Part shown: in pieces, positions 1 through 9,102 of the stretch
How the letters are laid out: each line of letters opens with the position of its first letter
Numbering within the stretch: the first letter of the stretch is position 1
DNA from: DAOTVC01 sp034437215
GTDB lineage: Bacteria > Chloroflexota > Anaerolineae > B4-G1 > SLSP01
DNA: 18,240 nucleotides
Direction: 5' to 3'
NCBI GenBank assembly: GCA_034437215.1
Contig: DAOTVC010000141.1
Coordinates: 1 to 18,240 of the forward strand
Notes under the pieces: model-generated
The model's input: the letters and a program-made list of their open reading frames with translations, nothing else
Told to the model about the DNA's origin: nothing
The model's database searches: none
Position numbers and translations under genes: made by a program

Positions 1-455
1 ACTTCGCGACCATCCGCTGGCTCGGTCTCTACGATACTCGATTAGCCATCGCCATTCCCTATTTTGGATCCGCCTTCGGCACCTTCCTCATGCGCCAAGC
101 CTTCCATGAGGTGCCGCGTGATCTGGTAGATGCGGGGATCATCGACGGCTGCACCTGGTGGCAGTTGATCTGGAACGTCTACCTGCCCCCCTCCATTCCG
201 GCCCTGGTGGCTTTCGGACTCTCATCGGTGACCTGGCACTGGAACGAGTTCCTCTGGCCCCTGGTGATCACCAACAGTGAACAGAGCCGCCCGCTCACCG
301 CCGGGCTGGTACGCTTTACACAGTTAGGGGAGATCGGGGCTCAATGGTCGCTGCTCACCGCCGCGACGCTGATGGTCATCGCCCCCCTCTTCATCCTCTT
401 CCTGATCTTCCAGCGCCGCTTCATCCAGAGCTTCGTACACTCAGGGTTGAAGTGA
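1..455 (+). CDS. Carbohydrate ABC transporter permease, MalG/UgpE-like (3' part)
   Basis: This is the C-terminal part of an inner-membrane permease of a binding-protein-dependent sugar or glycerol-phosphate ABC importer. The reading frame is open from base 3, so the start lies left of the window. About 150 residues are visible. They include the cytoplasmic EAA loop that contacts the ATPase (VPRDLVDAGIIDGCTWWQLI followed by a conserved LP pair), then two hydrophobic segments. The typical MalG-family C-terminus is present: FLWPLVITN, then GLVRF and a final RRFIQSFVHSGLK. The family assignment is firm. The substrate cannot be read from the permease, and the partner permease, binding protein and ATPase are outside the window. 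A non-coding stretch follows, so this is probably the last gene of its operon. Confidence 0.9.
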   Translation, partial: FATIRWLGLYDTRLAIAIPYFGSAFGTFLMRQAFHEVPRDLVDAGIIDGCTWWQLIWNVYLPPSIPALVAFGLSSVTWHWNEFLWPLVITNSEQSRPLTAGLVRFTQLGEIGAQWSLLTAATLMVIAPLFILFLIFQRRFIQSFVHSGLK

Positions 456-817
456 GCTTCAGGGTCTGGGGTCTTTTGGGTTTCGCCGGGTGGTGGAGTG
501 AGAAGCTCTAAAACCAGCCCCAATGGCTGCTGCGGTGGGGCGTACCAGACCTTTCCTGCGTTGTGGCAGGCAACGCGTGGCACATGGCCCTGTTGTATCC
601 TGTGAGATCCTGGAGAGCCAGGGTCTGTCAAGAAATAACGAGTTTCTGGTACTTCGCCGGCTGGTGTGCTATCCTATCAGTAGAGGCTAACAGCACTACC
701 TGAACTTTGGGGGGGCTCCTGGCTTGACCATCTGATCGGATGGGGGCGGGAGCCCCCTTGTGTCCTATCGAGGGCGGGGAGACGCTCCGTGGTGAGATTG
801 AGTATGGGGGCAGATTC
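456..817. other. Intergenic leader region, no gene supported
   Basis: I see no convincing gene in these 362 bases. Short frames on either strand show no family features. A possible extended -10 (TG at 667-668, TATCCT at 670-675) has no good -35 and is weak. The main structure is a pair of competing hairpins at 711-757, entered separately, just upstream of the hydrolase gene. Confidence 0.5.
711..757 (+). promoter_or_regulatory. Competing GC hairpins in the leader of the hydrolase gene
   Basis: The arm 711-719 (GGGGGCTCC) is perfectly complementary to 749-757. The 3' part of that same right arm (752-757) can instead pair with 742-747 as GGGGGC-GGGA-GCCCCC, so the two structures exclude each other. 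No U-tract follows, so this is not an ordinary intrinsic terminator. A regulatory role is inference. Confidence 0.35.
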
Positions 818-2047
818 GTGGACAAATTGACTGTCATTCTCGGTCACCTGCTGGCCTTCCTCTCGTTAGGGGCGAGCAGCATTTTCTATCTCAAGCTGAG
901 ACGACCTCTCGCCCGCGTCATCGCCGGCCCCAAGATCGTAGGGGAGGCGTTGGCACCCTCCGTGGCGCTCCTGGGGGTCGCCGGCAGCGGGCTGGGGCTG
1001 GCGCTGCGTACACCCTCGGCCGTCATCGCCGGGTTGTCAGGTGCGGCTCTGGCAACGGGTTATCTGGCACGGGTCATCGCGCCCCACGACGCCTTCGACC
1101 GGGCCTTCGGCACCGGGTGGCAGACCCGGCTGCCGGAGACAAGCGCCCAGCGGATGCTCCGCCGGCGCTGGAGGTGGTGGCTGCCCCGCACCCCCGAGGC
1201 TCGGGTGGAGCGGGAGGTCACCCTCGGCAACGTAGACGGGCCTACCTCGCCTCTCTACGCCGACATCTGGCAGCCTCCCGCGGAGGTCTCCCCCTCGGGG
1301 CTGGCCCTCGTCTACGTGAACAGCGGGGGATGGTCTTTCAGCTATCCCGAGCGCTGGAACGCGCCCCTCTTCCGCCGCTTGACGACGCACGGGCACATCG
1401 TGATGAACCTCCATGCCCGCACCTGGAGGGAGAGTGATCTGCCCGGCCTGGTGGGGGACGTCAAACAGGCCCTGTACTGGATGAAGGAGCACGGTGAGCG
1501 GTACGGCGTGCTCCCGGAGGGTGTGGTGCTGGCGGGTGAATCGGCCGGGGGCCACCTGGCCCTGCTCGCCGCCTACGCTCACCGGCCGGAGCTGACCCCG
1601 GAGGGGCTGCAGGACGAGGACCTCGGGGTGTGCGGCGTCATCGCCTACTATCCACCCACCGATTTGCGTCTCTGCCACGACTACAATCGCCGGTGGCAGC
1701 AGGCCCGCAACGTCCTGGGAGGGCTGCCCTCGGAGGTGCCCGAGGTCTGCGCACGGCTCTCACCGCTGAACTACGTGACGCCGGAGAGCCCGCCCACGCT
1801 GCTCTTCCACGGAAGCCACGACAGCGACGTACCGGTGGAGACGACCCGGGCCCTCTATCGTCGCCTGGTGGAGGCCGGCGTGCCCGTCGTCTACGTCGAA
1901 TTTCCCCTCACCGAGCACGCCTTCGACCTGCCGTTGCCACGGTTGGCCCCCGCGGGACAGGCCGCGCTCTACGATGTGGAGCGCTTTCTGGCGCTGCTGG
2001 CTGCGGGAGAGATAAGAGACTCTGAAAAGGGGGTGCGCTCATGCTGA
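818..2047 (+). CDS. Membrane-anchored alpha/beta hydrolase (esterase-like)
   Basis: This is a putative carboxylic-ester hydrolase of the alpha/beta-hydrolase superfamily, closest in motif style to acetyl-esterase/BD-FAE proteins. The substrate is unknown. Numbered from the GTG at 818, it has 409 residues. The first ~90 are hydrophobic, with roughly three membrane segments, so the catalytic domain is membrane-tethered. The nucleophile elbow is GESAGG with Ser242. The Asp is probably D335 in HGSHDSDVP and the His is H367 in TEHAFD. The oxyanion strand reads NSGGW instead of HGGGW. GTG 818 is preferred because GGGGG lies 7 bases upstream. An in-frame ATG at 740 would add 26 residues encoded across the hairpin region and lacks a clear ribosome site. 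The 3' end overlaps the next gene by 7 bases, implying translational coupling with the histidine kinase. Confidence 0.82.
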   Translation: MDKLTVILGHLLAFLSLGASSIFYLKLRRPLARVIAGPKIVGEALAPSVALLGVAGSGLGLALRTPSAVIAGLSGAALATGYLARVIAPHDAFDRAFGTGWQTRLPETSAQRMLRRRWRWWLPRTPEARVEREVTLGNVDGPTSPLYADIWQPPAEVSPSGLALVYVNSGGWSFSYPERWNAPLFRRLTTHGHIVMNLHARTWRESDLPGLVGDVKQALYWMKEHGERYGVLPEGVVLAGESAGGHLALLAAYAHRPELTPEGLQDEDLGVCGVIAYYPPTDLRLCHDYNRRWQQARNVLGGLPSEVPEVCARLSPLNYVTPESPPTLLFHGSHDSDVPVETTRALYRRLVEAGVPVVYVEFPLTEHAFDLPLPRLAPAGQAALYDVERFLALLAAGEIRDSEKGVRSC

Positions 2048-3807
2048 TGACCGAGATACTCATCGTGGTGATCATGCTGGGCGCGGGTCTCTTTGCAGCG
2101 GCGCTGGCCCTCTACGCCGCTAACCGCCGGGATGCACCGGGGGCCGTCGCCTTCATCTGGCTCACCGTCATCGTCGCCCTCTGGTCCCTCCTCTCGGCCC
2201 TGCACACCGCCACGGGGGCCATCGTCTGGAGCAAAGTGCGCTTCACCCTCATCAGCGCGATACCCGTGATCTGGGTGGCGCTGACCCTCCAGGTCACAGA
2301 GCAGGGGGAGTGGCTCAACCGGCGCCGGCTGTTGGCGCTGGGGGCGATACCTGCCATCACCCTGATCATGACCTGGGTCAACCCCTGGCAGTTAATGTGG
2401 AACAGGTTTCCCTTCGATGCGACGAGCGCGCAGGCCACGGCGGAACCCCTGCAGTTCGGCCCCTGGTTCTGGATCTACACAGCCTACTCCTATGCCCTCT
2501 TCATGGCCGGAATCGGGATTCTGGTCCGCCAGTTTCTCCGCTCCGGTGCTCTCTACCGGTTGCAGATCGGTCTGCTGCTCGTCGGCATCCTCTTCCCGCT
2601 GACCATCAACGTCGCCTTCACCCTGGGGTGGCTGGACGCCAGCGGCGTGGACTACACGGCGCTGGCCTTCACCGTGGCCGGCTTCCTGGCCTCCCTGAGC
2701 CTCTTCCGTTACCGCATGTTCGACGTCGTGCCGGTGGCCCGCAACACGCTCATCGATCGCATGGGCGACGGCATGCTGGTGCTGGACGCACGCGACCGCA
2801 TCGTGGACCTCAATCCGGCGATGCGGCGCATTCTGAGCCACCCGGGACAGGTCGTCGGACAGCCCTTGGAGGTCTTACAACCCCCGGAGCTGGTCGAGGA
2901 GATTCGTGAGACCGCGCAGGAACGAGCAGAGGTCGTGATCGGACAGGCGGGAGAGTCCCGCTACTACGACCTCCAGGTCTCCCCCCTGTGGGACCGACGG
3001 CAACAGATGACGGGGCGGTTGATCGTCCTGCGGGACGTCACCCGGCTCAAGCGGGCCGAGGAGACCTTGAGGCAGACCAATCTGGATCTCGAGGCCCACG
3101 TCGAGGAGCTGGATGCCTTCGCCCACACCGTCGCCCACGATCTGAAGAACCCCCTGGGAGTGCTCATCGGGTACAGCGATCTCCTGAAGTCGGGCGTCGT
3201 AACCTCGGAGGAGACAGAGCGCTCCTTCCTGCACGCTATCAGTTCCAACGCCTTCAAGATGGCAAACATCATCGATGAGCTGCTGCTGCTGGCCAGCGTG
3301 CGCAAGACGGAGGAGATCAAACTGGAGCCCCTGGACATGGGGGCCATCGTGACAGAGGTACAGGCGCGTCTCGCCCACATGATCGAGGAGTATGGAGCGG
3401 AGATCATCCTGCCCACCACTTGGCCGGTGGCCGTGGGGCGCGACTCCTGGGTGGAAGAGGTGTGGGTCAACTACGTCAGCAACGCCCTCAAGTACGGGGG
3501 CGAGCCGCCGCGGGTGGAGCTCGGCTGCACGGAGGGCACCAACGGCCAGCTCCGCTTCTGGGTGCAGGACAACGGCCCCGGACTGGACCGCGAGGAGCAG
3601 GCGCAGCTCTTCACCCAGTTCACGCGCCTGCACCGCGTGCGGGCCGAGGGGCACGGCCTGGGGCTCTCCATCGTCCAGCGTATCACGAGCAAACTGGGCG
3701 GCGAGGTGGGGGTGGAGAGCGAGCCGGGCACAGGGAGCCGCTTCTGGTTCACGCTGCCCACCCCTGACAAGGCCCCCCTGACGAATTCTCCGGAAAATAG
3801 AGATTGA
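2041..3807 (+). CDS. Sensor histidine kinase, 7TM-PAS-HisKA-HATPase
   Basis: This is a membrane sensor kinase that autophosphorylates on histidine and passes the phosphate to a response regulator. Residues 1-225 form about seven hydrophobic segments, matching the 7TM N-terminal sensory domain found in some bacterial kinases. A PAS-like domain follows at about 235-340 (GMLVLDARDRIVDLNPAM). A short coiled linker leads to the H-box VAHDLKNP with phospho-acceptor His366. The HATPase_c domain has the N-box NYVSNALKYGG (N481), G1 box DNGPGLD (from D510) and G2 box GHGLGLSIV (about 537). The start ATG overlaps the hydrolase stop, and AAAAGGGGG lies just upstream. No response regulator lies beside it, so the kinase is an orphan here. 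It resembles the kinase at 6521-8239 in architecture and in several sequence blocks. Confidence 0.93.
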   Translation: MLMTEILIVVIMLGAGLFAAALALYAANRRDAPGAVAFIWLTVIVALWSLLSALHTATGAIVWSKVRFTLISAIPVIWVALTLQVTEQGEWLNRRRLLALGAIPAITLIMTWVNPWQLMWNRFPFDATSAQATAEPLQFGPWFWIYTAYSYALFMAGIGILVRQFLRSGALYRLQIGLLLVGILFPLTINVAFTLGWLDASGVDYTALAFTVAGFLASLSLFRYRMFDVVPVARNTLIDRMGDGMLVLDARDRIVDLNPAMRRILSHPGQVVGQPLEVLQPPELVEEIRETAQERAEVVIGQAGESRYYDLQVSPLWDRRQQMTGRLIVLRDVTRLKRAEETLRQTNLDLEAHVEELDAFAHTVAHDLKNPLGVLIGYSDLLKSGVVTSEETERSFLHAISSNAFKMANIIDELLLLASVRKTEEIKLEPLDMGAIVTEVQARLAHMIEEYGAEIILPTTWPVAVGRDSWVEEVWVNYVSNALKYGGEPPRVELGCTEGTNGQLRFWVQDNGPGLDREEQAQLFTQFTRLHRVRAEGHGLGLSIVQRITSKLGGEVGVESEPGTGSRFWFTLPTPDKAPLTNSPENRD

Positions 3808-3829
3808 CTTCCCTGAAAGAATGTGGGAA

Positions 3830-3944
3830 CTAACCGCAAAGGATGCAGAGTTCGCAAAGCTAACTTGATATTTCTAAGGATTACACCCCGATGAATTAAT
3901 AATCTCTATTTTAACTTTGCGTTCTTTGCGCTCTCTGCGGTTAG
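3830..3944. repeat. Inverted-repeat element with nine-base units (GCAAA type)
   Basis: The left arm 3830-3863 and the reverse complement of the right arm 3911-3944 match at 26 of 34 positions, with a perfect outer 9-base arm (CTAACCGCA / TGCGGTTAG). The 47-base centre is AT-rich, unlike the surrounding GC-rich DNA. Each arm is made of three nine-base units: TTTGCGTTC, TTTGCGCTC, TCTGCGGTT on the right, and their counterparts ending in GCAAA or GCAGA on the left. It looks like a dispersed intergenic repeat or MITE-like element. No transposase is attached. Confidence 0.7.
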
Positions 3945-4070
3945 CTAGCCTTTCTTCAGTGGGCCCATCAGGGGCCCGTCACCGAGATCCCGATTCCGAT
4001 TCCCTCTTTCCTGAATCCTCATCTACTGTCCGGAAAACCGTCCAAAGCCGTTGCAGATGCGTTCCACCGG

Positions 4071-4099
4071 TTGACAGCACCGCCAGAATCCGGTAAGAT
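4071..4099 (+). promoter_or_regulatory. Sigma70-type promoter of the FtsH-like gene
   Basis: TTGACA (4071-4076), a 17-base spacer, then TAAGAT (4094-4099). The -35 is consensus and the spacing is optimal. Transcription would start near 4106, giving a leader of about 60 bases before the ATG at 4166. Confidence 0.8.
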
Positions 4100-4165
4100 A
4101 AAGGTATGAAAGTTTGAAACAAGTTAATACAGGGCGGTTTGGATGCGCAGTACAGGAGTGTATAG

Positions 4166-5974
<1,809 letters not shown>

Positions 5975-6002
5975 GAGCCGGAACTTCGCCCGGTCCTGAT
6001 CG

Positions 6003-6030
6003 CGCCCCGCCTCGATTATGAGGCGGGGCG
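6003..6030 (+). terminator. Rho-independent-like terminator after the FtsH-like gene
   Basis: An 11-bp perfect stem (CGCCCCGCCTC / GAGGCGGGGCG) with a six-base loop GATTAT lies 28 bases after the stop codon. The following tract TTCCGGTTGT is only moderately T-rich, so termination may be incomplete. Confidence 0.65.
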
Positions 6031-6049
6031 TTCCGGTTGTATCCGCGAA

Positions 6050-6077
6050 TTGTGCTTCTCCGAAGCTGCTCTATACT
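6050..6077 (+). promoter_or_regulatory. Sigma70-type promoter for the 6119 gene and second kinase
   Basis: TTGTGC (6050-6055), a 16-base spacer, then TATACT (6072-6077), located between the terminator and the ATG at 6119. Five of six -10 bases and four of six -35 bases match consensus. The expected start of transcription is near 6084. Confidence 0.55.
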
Positions 6078-6118
6078 CGAAGTAGAGCGCAGCCATTCTG
6101 TCGAGAGTGAGGAGCGGC

Positions 6119-6481
6119 ATGAATTCGAAGTTCGAGTTGCTCGAGCGGTTCGTCTGGCACGACCTGCCCTTGACCGCGCTGCGTCTGACGGAGAGCACCT
6201 GTGAGCTGTGGGTCTCGCCCTTCTCCGAATCGCTGCAGGCCTACGAGGAGGCCCACCTCTCCCTCTCCGGCTACGAGAGCCTGAACCTGGATGTTCAGGG
6301 CGAACTCACCCCCATCGACCAACGGAACCTCGAGATCTACCGCTTCGACTACGAGCTGCACGAGGAAGGCACCCTCTCCGGCAAGCTGAGTATTCTGCCC
6401 GGAGAGGGCGGGTACTGGTCCATCAGCTTCCAAAGGGCGGTGTGGGAGCTGCACATGACCGAAGCTGAGGAGCAGGGCTGA
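6119..6481 (+). CDS. Small conserved-looking hypothetical protein
   Basis: I do not recognise this 120-residue protein. It is acidic and soluble-looking, with no signal peptide, membrane segment or cysteine cluster. It is rich in aromatic and Leu residues in an alternating pattern that suggests a beta-sandwich or mixed fold. Recognisable stretches are FVWHDLPL near the start and a C-terminal YWSISFQRAVWELHM. The ATG at 6119 is chosen because GAGGAG precedes it by 4 bases. A GTG at 6107 would add four residues but lies within the region of the Shine-Dalgarno. The gene has a good promoter upstream and lies 39 bases before the second histidine kinase, so the two are probably co-transcribed. A role as an accessory to the kinase is inference only. 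Confidence 0.72.
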   Translation: MNSKFELLERFVWHDLPLTALRLTESTCELWVSPFSESLQAYEEAHLSLSGYESLNLDVQGELTPIDQRNLEIYRFDYELHEEGTLSGKLSILPGEGGYWSISFQRAVWELHMTEAEEQG

Positions 6482-6520
6482 GGCCCGACGGCCCTCAGAA
6501 ACACAGATTGAACTGAGCCT

Positions 6521-8239
6521 ATGAGCTGGGAATCCAACGCCTACGTTCTCCCCCTTATCGCGACGGCTGCCGCCGTGCTGGTCCTCGCGGGGCTGATCTG
6601 GCGCCGCCGCCCGACGCCCGGAGCGACAGCCCTTACCAGCTTCATGTTCGCCGTCGCCGCGTGGACCCTGGGCTACGCCGTGGAGCTGGGGAGCACCAAC
6701 ATGGCGACCCTGATGTGGGCCTTCAAGATCCAGTACTTCGGCATCCTGGCCGTCCCCATCCTCTGGTTCGTCTTCGCCCTGCAGTATGCCGGACGGGGGG
6801 ACGAGGTTACGCCCACCGATCTCGTGCTGCTGAGCTTCATCCCCTTCATCACGCTGGTCCTCGTCTTCACCAACGAGTTGCACGGCTTCTACCTCGAGAA
6901 GATCCACATAGACCGCAGCGGCGGCTTCACGGCCATGGCCTGGGAGCCCGGTCCCTGGTTCTGGATCAACACCTTCTACGTCTACACCCTGCTGGCGACG
7001 GGCTCCATTCTGCTCCTGGTGAAGATGATCCGCCTGCGGCAGCCCTACCGCACCCAGGTGCTCGGCCTCGTTCTCGCCATCGCGGCCCCCTGGCTCGGCA
7101 ACATCTGGTACTTCTTCGCTCTCGATCCCGACCCGCGGATCAACCCCGTCCCCTATACCTTCGCCTTCAGCGGGCTGGCAATCACCTGGAGCCTGACCCG
7201 CTTTCAGTTACTGCGGGTCATGCCCATCGCACGCAACACCCTCGTCGAGAGCATGCCCGATGCGCTGCTCGTCTTCGACACCCACCACGCCCTGGTCGAC
7301 ATCAACCCGGCAGGGCTGGAGCTGCTCGGCGGCCCTACGGCCTCCCGCGTGCTGGGACGGACGATCGAGGAGATCGCTCCCACCCTGGCGCCGCTGCTCG
7401 TGGAGGGTCACGAGGCGCAACAGGTCGCCCTCGACCGGCGGGTCTACGATCTCTCCCTCGCGCCCCTGAGGCTGGCGGGGAACGCGCTGGGCCACCTGCT
7501 CGTCCTGCGCGACGTCACGCCCCTGGAGGAGGCCCGGGAGCGGGCGCTGAGCGCCGACCAGGCCAAATCCCGCTTTCTCAGCAACGTCAGCCACGAGTTG
7601 CGCACCCCGCTCACGAGCATCAAGGTCTATCTGGAGATGCTCTCGCGGGGCAAGGAGGAGAAGCGCCTCGTCTACCTGGACGCCCTACAGAGGGAGACGG
7701 AGCGCCTCGAGGTGCTCATCGAGGATCTGCTCGACGTCTCACGCCTGGACCTCGGCATGCTGGAGATGAACCTTAAAGGGGTGAACGTCAATCTCCTCGT
7801 CGAAATCCTCGCGCAGGACCGCCAGGTGCTCTTCGCAGAGCAGGGATTGCAATTCGAGATCGAGACCACGGAGGCGCTACCTCACGTCGAGGGTGATCCA
7901 CGCCTGCTGGAACAGGTGATCACCAACCTCCTCACGAACGCCCTCCACTACACGCCCGCCGGGGGAAAGGTCACCCTGACCACCGCCCTCGTCCAGGAGA
8001 AGGAGCGAGCGTGGGTGACCATCGCCGTCTCCGACACGGGGCTGGGCATCTCCAGGGAGGAACAGGAACACCTCTTCGAGCGCTTCTTTCGAGGGAGGGC
8101 GAGTGAGGTGACCCAGGCGCCGGGAACGGGCATCGGCTTGGCGATCAGCCGGGATATCGTGGCGCTCCACGCCGGCCGGCTCAGCGTCGAGAGCGAGCTC
8201 GGGGTAGGCAGCACCTTCACTATCTGGCTGCCGGCCTAG
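6521..8239 (+). CDS. Sensor histidine kinase, 7TM-PAS-HisKA-HATPase (second paralogue)
   Basis: This 572-residue membrane sensor kinase has the same architecture as the one at 2041-3807. About seven hydrophobic segments lie in residues 1-225, sharing the GPWFWI block with the other kinase. A PAS-like domain follows at about 235-340 (DALLVFDTHHALVDINPAG). The H-box is SNVSHELRTPLTSIK with His358. The N-box is LLTNALHYTP with N473. The ATP-lid boxes are DTGLGIS and GTGIGLAIS. Its H-box is of the common HELRTP type, whereas the first kinase has HDLKNP, so the catalytic halves belong to different HisKA branches although the sensor halves are related. The ribosome-binding site is weak, consistent with reading from the 6119 transcript. 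It converges on prmC and shares its stop codon with that gene. No response regulator is adjacent. Confidence 0.93.
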   Translation: MSWESNAYVLPLIATAAAVLVLAGLIWRRRPTPGATALTSFMFAVAAWTLGYAVELGSTNMATLMWAFKIQYFGILAVPILWFVFALQYAGRGDEVTPTDLVLLSFIPFITLVLVFTNELHGFYLEKIHIDRSGGFTAMAWEPGPWFWINTFYVYTLLATGSILLLVKMIRLRQPYRTQVLGLVLAIAAPWLGNIWYFFALDPDPRINPVPYTFAFSGLAITWSLTRFQLLRVMPIARNTLVESMPDALLVFDTHHALVDINPAGLELLGGPTASRVLGRTIEEIAPTLAPLLVEGHEAQQVALDRRVYDLSLAPLRLAGNALGHLLVLRDVTPLEEARERALSADQAKSRFLSNVSHELRTPLTSIKVYLEMLSRGKEEKRLVYLDALQRETERLEVLIEDLLDVSRLDLGMLEMNLKGVNVNLLVEILAQDRQVLFAEQGLQFEIETTEALPHVEGDPRLLEQVITNLLTNALHYTPAGGKVTLTTALVQEKERAWVTIAVSDTGLGISREEQEHLFERFFRGRASEVTQAPGTGIGLAISRDIVALHAGRLSVESELGVGSTFTIWLPA

Positions 8240-9102
8240 AACCGCTGCACTCGCAGCAGTCGCTCCTTGCCCGCCAGGTCGCTCAGGATAGCGACGTCGG
8301 CCTGGGGAAAGCACCGCCGGGCCAGGGACGCCACCACCTCCCCCTGCCGCTCCCCCATCTCCACCAGGAGCAGACCGTCCGCGCGCAGGCAGGCGGCGGC
8401 CTGGGGGAGGAGGCGCCGGAGGGCATCGAGGCCGTCCGAACCCGCTAACAGGGCCAGACGGGGCTCCCGCCGCACCGAAGGGGGCAGGGAATCCCACTCC
8501 GTCGTCGCCACATAGGGGGGATTGCTGACGACGAGGTCGAAGGGACCGCGGAGGGGTTGCAGCAGGTCCCCCTGGAGAAAGAGGAGGCGGTCGGCGACGC
8601 CGTGTCGCCGGGCATTATCGCGAGCCACGGTAAGGGCCGCGGTGGAGAGATCGACGGCGCAGACCCGCAGGTGAGGAGCGTGCAAGGCCAGGGTGACGGC
8701 GATGCAGCCCGAGCCCGTCCCCACGTCCACGGCGCGAGCGCCGGGGCGACGCTCCAGCCAGGAGAGGGCCTCCTCGACGAGCAGCTCCGTCTCAGGGCGA
8801 GGGATAAGCACGTCCGGTGTGACGGCGAACTCCAGTCCGAAGAACTCCATCCGACCGGTGAGGTAGGGGAGGGGCTCCCCCTCCGCCCGCCGCCGCACGC
8901 GGGCCGAGAAGGCCACCGCGACCTCATCTCCCACTGTCGCTTCGGGATGGGCCAGCAGGTAAGCGCGCCCTCTTCCCAGGAGCGAGGCCAACAGGATCTC
9001 GGCCTCCACCCGGGGACGATCGGCGACGGCACCCAACTCCCCGGTCGCCCAGCGCAGGGCCTCCTGCACCGTGGAGGAGGGGTCAGCGCAGCAGGCCGGC
9101 AT
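8236..9102 (-). CDS. prmC: Release-factor glutamine N5-methyltransferase
   Basis: PrmC (HemK) methylates the glutamine of the GGQ motif of peptide-chain release factors, using S-adenosylmethionine in the cytoplasm. The 288-residue length is normal. The helical N-terminal domain spans ~1-85 (PYLTGRMEFFGL, IPRPETELLVE). The Rossmann methyltransferase domain has the SAM-binding loop DVGTGSGCIAV (from ~126) and the catalytic NPPY motif at 194-197. The frame stays open upstream to 9270, but ATG 9102 is the right start because GGAGG lies 9 bases before it. The extra upstream sequence is Ser/Cys-rich and unrelated to the family. The gene overlaps the DUF58 stop by 20 bases, so it is the last gene of that operon. 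prfA, the frequent neighbour of prmC elsewhere, is not in this window. Confidence 0.93.
   Translation of the reverse strand: MPACCADPSSTVQEALRWATGELGAVADRPRVEAEILLASLLGRGRAYLLAHPEATVGDEVAVAFSARVRRRAEGEPLPYLTGRMEFFGLEFAVTPDVLIPRPETELLVEEALSWLERRPGARAVDVGTGSGCIAVTLALHAPHLRVCAVDLSTAALTVARDNARRHGVADRLLFLQGDLLQPLRGPFDLVVSNPPYVATTEWDSLPPSVRREPRLALLAGSDGLDALRRLLPQAAACLRADGLLLVEMGERQGEVVASLARRCFPQADVAILSDLAGKERLLRVQRF

Larger units (their letters stand above)
3808..4165. other. Intergenic region with inverted-repeat element and promoter
   Basis: This is non-coding. It contains the nine-base-unit inverted element (3830-3944), a small GGGCCC/GGGCCC hairpin (3961-3977), and a strong sigma70 promoter (4071-4099) for the FtsH-like gene. 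A 12-base inverted repeat links the end of the upstream gene (3794-3805) to 3901-3912. Confidence 0.7.

Noticed and set aside
341..837. Two minus-strand frames between the ABC permease and the hydrolase
   Set aside because: One overlaps the permease 3' end antisense and both are Pro/Gln/Ser-rich without family features.
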